DNA of 64,000 bases, taken from Acidobacteriaceae bacterium (GTDB lineage Bacteria > Acidobacteriota > Terriglobia > Terriglobales > Acidobacteriaceae). The position numbers were made by a program, and so were the translations under genes. The stretch lies in the NCBI GenBank assembly GCA_003134855.1, contig PLCS01000007.1, positions 629,011 through 693,010 of the forward strand. The letters run 5' to 3'. Numbering within the stretch: the stretch's first letter is position 1; the number at the start of each line of letters is the position of its first letter. Of the stretch, positions 11,072-20,762 are shown piece by piece. The notes below the pieces were generated by a model. It did no database searches, had not been told where the DNA came from, and was given only the letters and a program-made list of their open reading frames with translations.

Positions 11072-11112
11072 CTACCTCTCCTGTTGACCGTTCATTTGGC
11101 TAGTTAGAAGTA

Positions 11113-11136
11113 GCCATTTGGCTGAACTGAAATGGC
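11113..11136. terminator. Hairpin between convergent phosphohexomutase gene and tyrS
   Basis: GCCATTT (11113-11119) pairs exactly with AAATGGC (11130-11136) across a 10-nt loop, followed by the palindrome TGGCCAATTGGC-like stretch. Its place between two convergent stop codons suits a shared terminator, though there is no T tract. Confidence 0.35.
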
Positions 11137-11161
11137 CAATTGGCAATCTGAGCTAAATGCA

Positions 11162-12403
11162 TTATGCGATCACCGCAACCTTAGCGCGCTTGCCAAGGCG
11201 AACTACGATACGGGCGGGCAAGGCTGGGACGGAGATGATGGCGGCTGCGGCTGGTTCGCCGTCCAGCTTGACGGCCTTCTCGGCGATCTTGCGGTTGGCT
11301 TCGGCGTTGCTCGATGCGAGACTGATCTGAACGAGTAGCTTCGGCAGGCGAATCTGGTTTGGCTCTGAGCCGGCTACGTCAGCGAAGGCGACGGCTACCT
11401 CTTCCAGGTCTTCTGCGGTCTCTTTTTGCTGGAACATTTTGGCCCAGTTTTCGTCGGCGCTCTGGGCGGCTTCCTCACCATGGAAGTCCGCGGTGATGGT
11501 GCGGGCCAGGCGCTTCTTCACTTCCATCGGATGGGCTGATCCCGTGGCGACCGAAGCCTGGAGCGCGTCCACTTCCGACTGCTTGAGATCGGTCAACAAC
11601 ACCCAGTACTTCCACATCAGCTCGTCAGAGATGCTCATCAGCTTGCCGTACATCTCGGCGGGCGGCTCGTTGATGCCAATGGCGTTGCCCAGCGACTTGG
11701 ACATTTTTTGCACGCCGTCCAGGCCTTCCAGGATGGGCGTCATCAGCACGATCTGCGGCTTCTGGCCGTATTGGCGCTGCAACTCGCGACCGCAGAGCAG
11801 GTTGAACTTCTGGTCAGTGCCGCCCAGCTCGACGTCGCACTCCAGACAGACCGAGTCGTACCCCTGCATGACGGGATAAAGGAACTCGTGCAGGCTGATC
11901 GGCTGCTCGGCCTGGTAGCGCTTGTGGAAGTCGTCGCGCTCCAGCATCTGGCTGACGGTGAAGCGCGCGGCCAGGCGGATGGTCTGCTCATAGTCGAGCT
12001 TGCCCAGCCACTCGCTGTTGTAGCGCACCTCGGTGAGCTTTTCGTCGAGGATTTTGAAGACCTGCTGTTTGTATGTGACTGCATTCTCGTCAATTTGAGA
12101 GCGCGTAAGCGCCTTGCGGGTGATGTTGCGGCCCGTGGGGTCGCCGATCAGCGAGGTGAAGTCGCCGATTAAAAAAATCACGGTGTGGCCGAGCTGCTGG
12201 AAGTGGCGCAGCTTGCGCATCAGCACGGTGTGGCCCAGGTGCAGGTCGGGGGCGGTAGGGTCGAAGCCGGCCTTGACGCGCAGCGGGCGTCCGGTTTTGC
12301 GGCTCTCTTCAATGCGCTCCCTCAGGTCGGCGATGCGGATAATCTCCGCCGCGCCCTTCTGGAGCAGGTCCATCTGTTCGTCTACTGGCAGGAAGTCGGT
12401 CAT
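11162..12403 (-). CDS. tyrS: Tyrosyl-tRNA synthetase
   Basis: A class I synthetase of 413 residues that charges tRNA(Tyr). The ATP-binding HIGH motif appears as HLGH (55-58) and the KMSKS loop is exact at 233-237. The [13 protein letters not shown] context and the long form with a C-terminal S4 RNA-binding domain (about 340-400) match the TyrZ-like/proteobacterial group of TyrRS. The ATG at 12403 gives the usual N-terminus and has GAAAGA upstream; 18 more residues upstream in the open frame are unlikely. No tyrosine T-box leader was seen. Confidence 0.95.
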   Translation of the reverse strand: MTDFLPVDEQMDLLQKGAAEIIRIADLRERIEESRKTGRPLRVKAGFDPTAPDLHLGHTVLMRKLRHFQQLGHTVIFLIGDFTSLIGDPTGRNITRKALTRSQIDENAVTYKQQVFKILDEKLTEVRYNSEWLGKLDYEQTIRLAARFTVSQMLERDDFHKRYQAEQPISLHEFLYPVMQGYDSVCLECDVELGGTDQKFNLLCGRELQRQYGQKPQIVLMTPILEGLDGVQKMSKSLGNAIGINEPPAEMYGKLMSISDELMWKYWVLLTDLKQSEVDALQASVATGSAHPMEVKKRLARTITADFHGEEAAQSADENWAKMFQQKETAEDLEEVAVAFADVAGSEPNQIRLPKLLVQISLASSNAEANRKIAEKAVKLDGEPAAAAIISVPALPARIVVRLGKRAKVAVIA

Positions 12404-12514
12404 GTTGTCTTTCAGTATAAAGTCTATGGGGTGTAGGGAACGGGCTTTAGACCCCAATGGAAAGCTCGAAAAAGGTCAGCATTCGGTTATAAAACAGCTT
12501 CTAGAGGTTTGTGC

Positions 12515-12943
12515 TCAGGGTCTCTTGGTTTTCTTAGAATTACTACGTAAGGGATGTACGGGTTCGATTCGCCAACCGCACACATACGTTGAGCCTTTTG
12601 TGACAGGCCAGATAGTGAATACACGATTCTCATTTGGGGCGAGTTGGAGCCTTTTGACCGGGGATTTGCACGCCTCTTCATCGGTGGATTCTGGATCATA
12701 TGGAATGGTCGATGTAACGAGTAGATCATTGCTACCTGGGTCGACAAATATGCAGACAGCTTGGCCACCTATCAGCGGCACGCTGTAATCCAAAAAGCGC
12801 ACAAAACTCGCCAAAATGTTGATTCCGCCGTTGTTTTCCGGCCTCTCAAAACAAAGCTGTGCACGATTGTCGCGCCAAGACTGAGCAAGCAGCGGCACAG
12901 AACAGGCAAGAAGCAGACAAAGGCAGAGCCTAGGCTTTCTCAT
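12515..12943 (-). CDS. Small secreted protein of unknown function
   Basis: The 142-residue product starts with a clear signal peptide (RKPRLCLCLLLACSVPLLAQ), so it is exported. The mature part has several Cys residues (CFERP, VCIFV, EEACK, YVCGW), possibly forming disulfides in the periplasm. The C-terminus is basic (NSKKTKRP). The open frame extends to 13510 but that part is antisense to alaC; the ATG at 12943 with the signal peptide is the sensible start. It lies divergent from alaC and downstream faces tyrS. No family recognised. Confidence 0.65.
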   Translation of the reverse strand: MRKPRLCLCLLLACSVPLLAQSWRDNRAQLCFERPENNGGINILASFVRFLDYSVPLIGGQAVCIFVDPGSNDLLVTSTIPYDPESTDEEACKSPVKRLQLAPNENRVFTIWPVTKGSTYVCGWRIEPVHPLRSNSKKTKRP

Positions 12944-13072
12944 AGGCTTGCATTGTAAACGACGCTGCGGCGGGGAGCAAACGGGTTCAGACAATAACCA
13001 GGGCAAACGCATTTTAATTGTCGTGATCTCTGCTTCATGCACCCCCCGCCCCTTTTGCCTTAGACTTGATAG

Positions 13073-14248
13073 ATGGAAGAGTTCAGCAGAATCCAGCGCC
13101 TGCCGCCTTACGTCTTCAACATTACCGACGCCATGAAGAAGTCCGCCCGCCAGAGGGGCGAGGACATCATCGACTTCGGCATGGGCAACCCGGACGGAGC
13201 CACGCCCAAGCACATTGTGGACAAGCTGGTGGAGGCGGTGCTCAAGCCGGCGACGCACCGCTACTCGGTCTCGCGCGGTATTCCTCGGCTGCGCCGGGCC
13301 GTCTGCAACTGGTACAAGACGCGCTACAACGTCGATCTTGACCCGGAGAGCGAGGCCATCGTCACCATCGGCTCGAAGGAGGGGATCGCGCACCTGTGCC
13401 TGGCGATTCTCGACTCGCGCGACACCGTGCTGGTGCCCAATCCCAGCTACCCGATTCACATCTACGGGCCAGTGATCGCCGGGGCGCACGTGGTCAGCGT
13501 GCCGGTGCACGACCGCGAGCAGTTTTTAGCCCAACTGGAGGATCTGATCCCGCGCATGGTCCCCCGCCCCAAGGCGCTGATCGTCAACTTCCCGTCGAAC
13601 CCTACAACAGAGTGCGTTGACCTGCCGTTTCTGGCGCGGCTGGTGGAGCTGGCCCGCGAGTACGGCTTCTACCTCATTCAGGACTTGGCCTACGCCGACA
13701 TCGCCTTCGACGGCTACAAGCCGCCCAGCGTGCTGGAGGTTCCCGGCGCAAAGGACGTGGCCGTAGAGTTCTTTACGATGTCGAAGAGCTACAACATGCC
13801 CGGCTGGCGCATCGGCTTCATGGTGGGCAACCAGAAGCTGGTGGGCGCGCTGGCAAGGCTGAAGAGCTACTTCGACTACGGGACCTTTACGCCGATTCAG
13901 GTGGCGTCGATTGCCGCGCTCGAAGGCCCGCAGGAGTGCGTTCATGAGATTTGCGAGAAATACCGCAAGCGCCGCGACGTGCTGGTTGAAGGCATGAATG
14001 CGCTGGGATGGCCGGTGGCTTCGCCAAAGGCGACAATGTTTGTCTGGGCGCAGATACCGGAGCAGTACCGGAAGCTGGGTTCGCTGGAGTTTGCGAAACT
14101 CATGCTCTCCGAAGCGAAGACGGCGGTTTCGCCGGGGATCGGCTTCGGCGACTACGGCGACGGGCACGTGCGCTTCTCGCTGATCGAGAATGAAGAGCGC
14201 ACGCGGCAGGCGCTGCGCGGGATCAAGCAGATGCTCGCTAAGGGATAA
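13073..14248 (+). CDS. alaC: Alanine transaminase AlaC (PLP-dependent, class I/II)
   Basis: A cytosolic aminotransferase that makes alanine from pyruvate and glutamate. The 391-residue protein matches the AlaC family along its whole length: RLPPYVFNIT at the start, DFGMGNPDGATP, SRGIPRLRRA, NPSYPIHIYG and FGDYGDGHVRFSLIEN near the end. The PLP Schiff-base lysine is Lys238 in MSKSYNMPGWR. Start ATG at 13073. The downstream Fic gene begins 28 bp after its stop but is much AT-richer, so a functional operon is doubtful. Confidence 0.93.
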   Translation: MEEFSRIQRLPPYVFNITDAMKKSARQRGEDIIDFGMGNPDGATPKHIVDKLVEAVLKPATHRYSVSRGIPRLRRAVCNWYKTRYNVDLDPESEAIVTIGSKEGIAHLCLAILDSRDTVLVPNPSYPIHIYGPVIAGAHVVSVPVHDREQFLAQLEDLIPRMVPRPKALIVNFPSNPTTECVDLPFLARLVELAREYGFYLIQDLAYADIAFDGYKPPSVLEVPGAKDVAVEFFTMSKSYNMPGWRIGFMVGNQKLVGALARLKSYFDYGTFTPIQVASIAALEGPQECVHEICEKYRKRRDVLVEGMNALGWPVASPKATMFVWAQIPEQYRKLGSLEFAKLMLSEAKTAVSPGIGFGDYGDGHVRFSLIENEERTRQALRGIKQMLAKG

Positions 14249-14275
14249 TGTGTTGGTGTTGGAGAAAGGAATGAA

Positions 14276-15757
14276 ATGTCTGATTACAAGTGGCACCCAA
14301 TCGAACCGCTTTCAGAGAAGGATTTATCGGTTGACCTTGCTGGTAATCAATCTTTGTACGAATCCTGGAGATCCGCCAAGGCTCGTCTAAAATCCCTCGG
14401 GAATAATCAGGTCGAAGAGTTCACGCGCAGGCTGATCAGGCGATTGAGCGTTGAGACGGGGATTTTGGAACGGCTGTATGATCTCGACAGAGGTACGACG
14501 GAAGCTCTCGTTCAAAAAGGATTCGCGGAGAACCTGGTTGCGCACGCAGACACGAACATCCCACCTGCCACGCTGATGGAGTATTTGCATGATCAAGAGG
14601 CTGCAATCCAACTTGTTATGGATGTTATTGGACAGAGTAGACCTCTTTCGAAAGGTTTGTTAAATGAACTCCATGCAATTCTCACCCGTCATCAAGAGAC
14701 AACATCCGCGATAGATCAATTCGGTAACCGCCTTGAGATTCCACTGCTGCGAGGAAAGTTTAAGGATCATCCAAATAATCCACGCCGTCCCGACGGATCA
14801 ATTCATGAATATTGTCCTCCGATTCACGTTGAATCTGAGATAGACAGATTGTTAGAATTATTCAATTCCTATGACAAAGTTGACCCTGTTATTGTCGCGG
14901 CATGGTTGCATCACAGATTCACGCAGATCCATCCATATCAAGATGGGAATGGAAGATTAGCTCGCGTGATCGTCACAATGGTGCTGGTGCAACATGATTT
15001 GCTCCCAATTGTCCTTGATCGCGATATTCGCACTGAGTATATTGCCTCGTTGGAAAGAGCCGACAGCGGCGATATCGACGGATTAGTTAGAATCTTTGCA
15101 GGGCTAGAGCGGAATGCTATCCTACAGGCTCTCAGCGTGAACGCGGAAGCGGATATATCGCACCAACAGTCGCTTACTTCAGCTGTTATTGGCAGTCTTG
15201 CTGACAAATTCACCCGCCGCAAGCAGAGCCGCGATGCCGAACTGCTTAAAGTGAACGATAAGGCGTTGTCCCTGCGACAGATTGCCCATGACTTCATCGA
15301 GGATAAATTGGGGAATCTCAAATTAGCGGTTCCAAGAGACCGCAATGTATCAATCATTATGATGAATGGAGGTCCAGAAAACGAAAGATCTCATTGGTAC
15401 CGCAACGACGTAATCCGAACAGCTCAAGCCGCTCAGAAATTTGTGAATTTCGACCAGAATCACTATTTTTCTCAAGGATCGATTAAACTTAGTGGAGATC
15501 GATTGAAGTTTATCGTTTCTTTTCATCATGTGGGCGTAATGCTAAGTGGAATTATGGAGGCAACAGCGTTTGCAAAGCTACAATTCGACGATGACCCCGA
15601 TGATAGAGAAAGCATGGGGGAGGAATTTCTTCCCTGTTCAATCGAACCGTTTGCTTTCACATATCAAACAAGGATTGATGATGTGGCTTCTGCTTTTTCC
15701 AATTGGCTAGATGCCTCCTTAGCCATTGCCATGAAGGAGTACGGAGATAGGCTCTGA
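14276..15757 (+). CDS. Fic-domain protein (probable AMP/NMP-transferase)
   Basis: Fic proteins transfer a nucleotide monophosphate to a target hydroxyl. The 493-residue protein has a complete active-site loop HPYQDGNGRLAR (219-230; the Phe of the HPFx(D/E)GNGR consensus is Tyr). N-terminally, TGILER (61-66) occupies the place of the class II inhibitory motif (S/T)xxxE(G/N); Glu65 is kept but the next residue is Arg. About 220 residues after the Fic core have no motif I recognise. The ribosome site AAGGA is six bases before the ATG. Base composition is strongly AT-richer than the neighbours, a sign of transfer. No separate antitoxin gene is adjacent. Confidence 0.9.
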   Translation: MSDYKWHPIEPLSEKDLSVDLAGNQSLYESWRSAKARLKSLGNNQVEEFTRRLIRRLSVETGILERLYDLDRGTTEALVQKGFAENLVAHADTNIPPATLMEYLHDQEAAIQLVMDVIGQSRPLSKGLLNELHAILTRHQETTSAIDQFGNRLEIPLLRGKFKDHPNNPRRPDGSIHEYCPPIHVESEIDRLLELFNSYDKVDPVIVAAWLHHRFTQIHPYQDGNGRLARVIVTMVLVQHDLLPIVLDRDIRTEYIASLERADSGDIDGLVRIFAGLERNAILQALSVNAEADISHQQSLTSAVIGSLADKFTRRKQSRDAELLKVNDKALSLRQIAHDFIEDKLGNLKLAVPRDRNVSIIMMNGGPENERSHWYRNDVIRTAQAAQKFVNFDQNHYFSQGSIKLSGDRLKFIVSFHHVGVMLSGIMEATAFAKLQFDDDPDDRESMGEEFLPCSIEPFAFTYQTRIDDVASAFSNWLDASLAIAMKEYGDRL

Positions 15758-15769
15758 GTTGAGCCTCCA

Positions 15770-16717
15770 TTATTGCGAAGGGGCGGCGGGGTAAACCATG
15801 ACCTGCCGCGGAGAATCGACTTCCGTGCCCGGTGCGCTGAGCTTCAGCTTCAGGGTTTCGACCTGGGACTTGCCGTTCAGGCTGCTCACAAAGCCAAGTT
15901 CGTACTGATTCCGGAAGCGGCGGGTCAGCTCGTCGAAGAAGGGTTCGAAGGAAACGGGATTGCTCATCCCGGTCCCGAAGTTCTTCCCGCCCGTAGCCTC
16001 AGAGACCAAAGCCAGGAGGCTCTGGCCGGCATTGTTCTCGTAGCTGGAGCCGCCGGCGTTGCCCTTGCCTTCCCAGTAGATCGAATAGACGACCAGCCTG
16101 GCGCGAACGGAATCGGCAATTGCGGCCTGGAGATAAGGGTCAGCCATATCGAGTTCCGGATGGTAAGGATCGATGCCGTCGGTAACCATCACCACTTCGC
16201 GTCGTGCATGGCGATCCGTGGAAGGCCAGTGTTTTGCCAGGTCGGAGAGGCAGAAATAGGGGCTGGCGCTGGAACCGGGTGAGCCAGCGGGCAGATGGAG
16301 CCCGCGCAACACCACAGCGTGGTCCGCGGAGAGCGGGCCGGAAAAGATGGCGCTCCCATTCTGCATATACGCGATGGCGGCCTTGGTATTCGGCGGGAGG
16401 CTCTTGACGAAACGCTCGATGGAGTCGAATTGGCTTCCCAGGGCGCTGCGGGCTGAGCCGTCAATCAGCAGCACCAGTTCGAGGCTGTTATCCGGGCTCT
16501 GGAAGGGCTTCCAGGAGGTGACGCGCGCCGGCTTCCCGTTCACCTTGACCGACAGATCCTGCCCGGTAACGCTGGGCGGCAACGCGCCCTCTTGCTTTGG
16601 CAGGACCGTCACCACGGCCTGTCCCTGCCCTTGTTCATTCTCACTCTGGGAAAATCCCGGCGCCGCGGCGAACAGTATTGTCACGGCCACACAAATGGCG
16701 ATTCCTGGAATCTTCAT
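15770..16717 (-). CDS. Secreted VWA-like domain protein
   Basis: A 315-residue exported protein with a signal peptide (IAICVAVTILFAAAPGFS, about 4-22) and a von Willebrand A-type fold: LELVLLIDGSARSALGS opens it, VVMVTDGID is the central strand and LVVYSIYW follows. The metal site DxSxS reads DGSAR, so metal binding may be weakened. This matches acidobacterial VWA/VWFA-related proteins of unknown role, possibly in protein-protein contacts at the envelope. AAGGGAG precedes the ATG at 16717. Its stop lies 12 bp from the convergent Fic stop. Confidence 0.8.
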   Translation of the reverse strand: MKIPGIAICVAVTILFAAAPGFSQSENEQGQGQAVVTVLPKQEGALPPSVTGQDLSVKVNGKPARVTSWKPFQSPDNSLELVLLIDGSARSALGSQFDSIERFVKSLPPNTKAAIAYMQNGSAIFSGPLSADHAVVLRGLHLPAGSPGSSASPYFCLSDLAKHWPSTDRHARREVVMVTDGIDPYHPELDMADPYLQAAIADSVRARLVVYSIYWEGKGNAGGSSYENNAGQSLLALVSEATGGKNFGTGMSNPVSFEPFFDELTRRFRNQYELGFVSSLNGKSQVETLKLKLSAPGTEVDSPRQVMVYPAAPSQ

Positions 16718-16833
16718 GTGAATCTCCCTTCGAGGCGCGCGCGGCACGCTCGATGAATCTACGCGCTTCGCCCTTACAGAGTATTAGACGCGTGATCGAA
16801 ACAATGCGTTACCGTGATTTGATTGATCCGGCC

Positions 16834-17604
16834 TTAGTTCCGGCTGCGCAGTTTGGAGAGCAGGCGCAGGATTTCCAGATAGAGCCAGACCAGCGTGACG
16901 ATGATGCCGAAGGCGCCGTACCACTCCATGTACTTGGGAGCGCCGGCCTGGACGCCTCGCTCGATGAAGTCGAAGTCGAGCACCAGATTCAGTGCCGCGA
17001 TGGCGACCACAAAAAGGCTGAATGCAATGCCGATGAATCCGCCGCCGTTGATGGACGTGAAGGTGATGCCGAAGAAGCCGAGCAGCATTTGCAGCAGGTA
17101 GAAGACCATGATGCCGCCGGTGGCCGCGACGATGCCCATGCGCAGCTTCTGCGTGACCGGGATCAGGCCGGAGCGATAGGCCATCAGCAGCACCAGAAGC
17201 GTGCCGAAAGTCAGGCCCACGGCCTGGATGGCGATGCCCGGATAGCGCAGTTCCATGAGAGCCGACAAGCCGCCCAGCACCAGGCCCTCCAGCAGCGCGT
17301 AGATGGGCGCCGTCACCGGTGACCACTCCTTCTTGAAGATGGTGATCATGGCAAAGACCAATCCGCCGATCAAGCCGCCCATCATCCACGGCGTCACATC
17401 CGCCATATCGCGCGAGAGGCTGAATTGATGCCAGATCCAGTAGGCAGTTGCGATGGCGCAGAGCAGCAGAATGCCGGTCTTGTTCACTGTGCCGGTCAGC
17501 GTCATGCGGGCGGTCTCGTCGATCACGCCGCCGTACTGCGTTTGCGGAAGGTTCTCGAAGGTATTCCCGTTCAGTGCCGGATTGGAAGTCTTCATCAGAG
17601 CCAT
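16834..17604 (-). CDS. Bax inhibitor-1/YccA-family membrane protein
   Basis: The 256-residue inner-membrane protein shows seven hydrophobic segments and the BI-1-like signature late in the sequence (FGITFTSINGGGFIGIAFSLFV and LVLDFDFIERGVQAGAPKYMEWYGAFG). The family includes YccA/YbhL-type proteins linked to calcium leak or FtsH control in bacteria; the substrate here is not known. The start at 17604 has GAGGAG eight bases upstream. It follows the DHA2 gene on the same strand, separated by about 130 bp that include a short 7-bp repeat array. Confidence 0.88.
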   Translation of the reverse strand: MALMKTSNPALNGNTFENLPQTQYGGVIDETARMTLTGTVNKTGILLLCAIATAYWIWHQFSLSRDMADVTPWMMGGLIGGLVFAMITIFKKEWSPVTAPIYALLEGLVLGGLSALMELRYPGIAIQAVGLTFGTLLVLLMAYRSGLIPVTQKLRMGIVAATGGIMVFYLLQMLLGFFGITFTSINGGGFIGIAFSLFVVAIAALNLVLDFDFIERGVQAGAPKYMEWYGAFGIIVTLVWLYLEILRLLSKLRSRN

Positions 17605-17707
17605 TGCATATTCTCCTCTTTGCAACTGAGACGAGCCTCTCGCCCTTGTGTTGTGCGAAACATTGATCGCTGCTTCAAGTTTAGAACAGGCGGGCGGCGG
17701 CCTGCTG

Positions 17708-17728
17708 ATTCCTGATCCCTGATCCCTG
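17708..17728 (-). repeat. 7-bp tandem repeat, three units
   Basis: Read on the minus strand the units are CAGGGAT, CAGGGAT and CAGGAAT. The array lies directly after the stop of the DHA2 gene. It belongs to the dispersed heptamer family seen also at 22727, 51505 and 58857. Confidence 0.6.
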
Positions 17729-17731
17729 CTT

Positions 17732-19357
17732 TTAGTGCATCGCCGCCCCGCTCGCGCCCGCGCCGGGCTTGTTCCTGCTGAGCAGGAAGGCCAGCGCCAC
17801 CAGGCCCACCGACATCCACGACAGCTCCATGTACACATCCTGGTAAGCCTGCATCTGCGCCTGCTGGTTGAGCTGGTTGTAGATGGTCGCCAGCGCCATC
17901 CCCTGGCCGTTGGGCGCGCCGAACTCCGAGCTGAAGATACCGGTGAGCGCCTGCGCGTGCTGCTGGAAGGCGCTGCTGGCCGACTGCATCGCGCTTTGCA
18001 AATGCTGCTGATGCAAGAGCGCGCGGCTGGTCACCTGCGCGTTGGTGACGGCGATCAGGATGCTGCCGCCGATGTTGCGCACAAAGTTGATCAGGCCCGC
18101 GACCTGATTGCTCTCTTCCCTGGGCATGCCCACGTAAGCCGCCGTGGTGATGGAGATGAAGCAGAAGGGAATCGGCATCATCTGAATGACGCGCAGCCAC
18201 GACGCGGAGGCAAAGGTCATGTCGAGCGTGGTCACGTCAGCCGCGTAGCGGAAGGTGATGACAAACAGTATGAAGCCGACAACAGCGAGATAGCGCGCGG
18301 CGACTTTGCCGGTGGCGTAGCCGGCGATGGGCATGACAAAGAGCAGCACGACGCCGCCCGCGGTCAGCGCCAGTCCGGCTGTGGTTGCGTTCCAGCCCAG
18401 CAACTGCTGCATGAACTGCGGCTGCAAGACGGTGTTGGCGTTGAGCACACCGCCCACCAGCGCCATCAAGAAACAACAGATGGCGAAGTTTTTATAGCGG
18501 AAGAGCCGCAGGTTGATGATGGGATTCTTGTGGCGCAACTCCCACCAGACCAGAGCGATCATGCCGCCAATGAAAAGAATCGCAAAGAAGCGGATGAAGC
18601 CGGAGGCGAACCAGGCATTCTCCTCGCCCTTGTCGAGCATGATCTGCAGGCCGCCCATGGCGAGGGCGAGGAAGCTGAGGCCGAGGTAGTCCATGTGGAG
18701 CAGGCGCGAGCGGTCGGCCCTGATCCATGGCGGATCATCGACCAGGCGGCTGACCAGAAAGAAGGCGAGAATGCCGACGGGAATGTTGATGAAGAAGATC
18801 CAGCGCCAGGAATAATTATCGGTGATCCAGCCGCCGAGGGTGGGGCCGATGGAGGGCGCGAGGACGGCGACGAGGCCGTAGAGGGCAAAGGCCTGGCCGC
18901 GCTTCTGCGGCTCGAAAGAGTCGGCCATGATGGCCTGGGCCATGGGCTGCATTCCGCCGCCGCCGGCTCCTTGCAAAACGCGGCAGACAAGCAGCATGGG
19001 CAGCGACGGCGCCGCACCGCAGAGAAAGCTGGCGACGGTAAAAATCACAATGCAGAACAGGAAGAAATTACGGCGGCCCATCACGCTGGAAGCCCATGCG
19101 CCGATGGGCAGTACGATGGCGTTTGAGACCAGGTAGCTGGTCAGCACCCATGTGCCCTGGTTGGTTGAAGCGCCCATCGAGCCGGCGATGTGGGGCAGGG
19201 CCACGTTGGCGATGGAGGTGTCGAGCACTTCCATGAAGGCGGCCAGCGCCACAGTTGCGGCAATGATCCAGGGGTTGGCGCGGGGCTTCCAGAGCGCGCC
19301 GGGGCCATACGGATTTTTAATGGGCGACGGGCGCTCCTGTGGGGTGGGGAACTCCAT
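17732..19357 (-). CDS. DHA2-family (EmrB-type) MFS efflux transporter
   Basis: The 541-residue protein has the 14-helix plan of the drug:H+ antiporter-2 family. Motifs include FMEVLDTSIANVALPHIAG in helix 1, VMGRRNFFL in the first loop (motif A), RVLQGAGGGGMQPMAQAI (motif B) and SIGPTLGGWITDNYSWRWIFFINIPVG (motif C and beyond). It probably exports toxic compounds or lipids through the inner membrane. No HlyD/EmrA adaptor or TolC partner is next to it here. The start is the ATG at 19357, with only a weak ribosome site. Confidence 0.92.
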   Translation of the reverse strand: MEFPTPQERPSPIKNPYGPGALWKPRANPWIIAATVALAAFMEVLDTSIANVALPHIAGSMGASTNQGTWVLTSYLVSNAIVLPIGAWASSVMGRRNFFLFCIVIFTVASFLCGAAPSLPMLLVCRVLQGAGGGGMQPMAQAIMADSFEPQKRGQAFALYGLVAVLAPSIGPTLGGWITDNYSWRWIFFINIPVGILAFFLVSRLVDDPPWIRADRSRLLHMDYLGLSFLALAMGGLQIMLDKGEENAWFASGFIRFFAILFIGGMIALVWWELRHKNPIINLRLFRYKNFAICCFLMALVGGVLNANTVLQPQFMQQLLGWNATTAGLALTAGGVVLLFVMPIAGYATGKVAARYLAVVGFILFVITFRYAADVTTLDMTFASASWLRVIQMMPIPFCFISITTAAYVGMPREESNQVAGLINFVRNIGGSILIAVTNAQVTSRALLHQQHLQSAMQSASSAFQQHAQALTGIFSSEFGAPNGQGMALATIYNQLNQQAQMQAYQDVYMELSWMSVGLVALAFLLSRNKPGAGASGAAMH

Positions 19358-19515
19358 ACATCAGGATAATCGATAGCGTGATGCGCTGAAATTACATTTG
19401 TCTCCGACGGAGGCATTCTAGCCGGATAATTCCCGGTGTGATACATTTTTAGAATACGTGCTACTGGAGATTCCGGCTTTCATTCGATCGTTGCACGCCA
19501 CCCAAGAGGAACCTG

Positions 19516-20583
19516 ATGACCTTCTTATTGCGGGCATTGCGAAAGGCCGAGCCGGGCAGCACCAAAGCCAAGGTCATCGCTCTGTACGCGCTGTTGATCG
19601 GCTTCAATCTGGCGGCATGGTGCTGGGCTTTCATCGCCTTTCATCGCTTTCCAGTGCTGCTGGGCACGGCCTTTCTGGCTTATAGTTTCGGGCTGCGCCA
19701 TGCCGTCGACGCAGATCACATTGCGGCCATCGACAACGTCACGCGCAAGCTGATGCAGCAGGGCAAGCGGCCGGTCGCCGTGGGATTGATGTTCTCGCTG
19801 GGCCACTCCACCATCGTCATCGTGGGATCGATCGCCATCGCCGGCGCCGCGCTCGCCTTGCAGCATCGCATCGATGGCGTGAGAGAGATTGGCGGCGTGA
19901 TCGGCACGCTGGTGTCAACGCTTTTTCTTTTTGCGATTGCGATTGTCAACATGACGGTGCTTCATTCGGTCTATCGCAGCTTCCAGCGGGTGCGGCGCGG
20001 AGAGCCTTATGTGGAAGAAGACTTCGACCTGCTGCTGGGCAATCGCGGCTTTCTCTCGCGCTTGTTTCGCCCCATGTTCAACCTGATTCAATCCAGTTGG
20101 CATATGTATCCGCTGGGCTTCCTCTTTGGCCTGGGCTTCGATACCGCGACCGAGATCGGCCTCTTGGGGCTGAGCGCCGCCGAAGCCTCCAAGGGACTCT
20201 CACTCTCGTCGGTTCTGGTCTTTCCGGTGCTCTTCGCCGCAGGCATGTCGCTGATCGACGCGACCGACAATGTTCTGATGCTGGGCGCTTACGGCTGGGC
20301 CTTCGTGAAGCCCATCCGCAAGCTCTACTACAACATTACGATCACCTCGGTTTCTGTCGTGGTCGCCCTGGCGGTGGGCGGGATCGAGGCGCTGGGATTG
20401 CTGGCGAGCGAGTTTCATCTGACCGGCGGAATGTGGGGCTGGATCGGCAAGCTGAATGAGAACTTCGGCATGCTGGGCTACTGCATCATCGGGCTCTTTG
20501 CCGGGAGCTGGATCTTATCGATTGCGATTTATAAGTGGCGGCGCTTTGACGATCTTGAATTCGGCGCAAGGGATGCGGGCTAG
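19516..20583 (+). CDS. High-affinity nickel/cobalt permease (HoxN/NixA, NiCoT family)
   Basis: An inner-membrane metal importer of 355 residues with about eight helices. The family signature is complete: RHAVDADHIAAIDN with the HX4DH metal motif (His62-His68) and the second motif LGHSTIVI (95-102), then LGFDTATEIGLL. NiCoT proteins supply Ni2+ or Co2+ for hydrogenase, urease or cobalamin enzymes; none of these lies in the window. GAGGAAC is six bases before the ATG. No NikR box or cobalamin riboswitch could be recognised upstream. Confidence 0.93.
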   Translation: MTFLLRALRKAEPGSTKAKVIALYALLIGFNLAAWCWAFIAFHRFPVLLGTAFLAYSFGLRHAVDADHIAAIDNVTRKLMQQGKRPVAVGLMFSLGHSTIVIVGSIAIAGAALALQHRIDGVREIGGVIGTLVSTLFLFAIAIVNMTVLHSVYRSFQRVRRGEPYVEEDFDLLLGNRGFLSRLFRPMFNLIQSSWHMYPLGFLFGLGFDTATEIGLLGLSAAEASKGLSLSSVLVFPVLFAAGMSLIDATDNVLMLGAYGWAFVKPIRKLYYNITITSVSVVVALAVGGIEALGLLASEFHLTGGMWGWIGKLNENFGMLGYCIIGLFAGSWILSIAIYKWRRFDDLEFGARDAG

Positions 20584-20762
20584 GCATTATTATTGCAATT
20601 AACGTGAGATAGAACACACGAATCAATCATGCTTTCCCCACCGCGCTATTCGAAGCCTCAATTAACCGCAAAAAACCTGCATGGGTATCAACAAAAGCGA
20701 TTCCTTTGCGTCCATAATGCAAAGTGAGTATGCGTTTCATTCTTCAACTCAGGAGATTCAGG

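Noticed and set aside
12555..12580. GGTTCGATTC, like a tRNA T-loop
   Set aside because: No matching acceptor stem or anticodon arm; it lies inside a small secreted-protein gene on the other strand.
17735..19126. 463-codon frame antisense to the DHA2 transporter
   Set aside because: Low-complexity His/Asp/Gly-rich product, antisense to a clear transporter.
19358..19515. Cobalamin or NiCo riboswitch before the nickel/cobalt permease
   Set aside because: No conserved core or B12 box could be recognised; only a weak CCGG-type stem.
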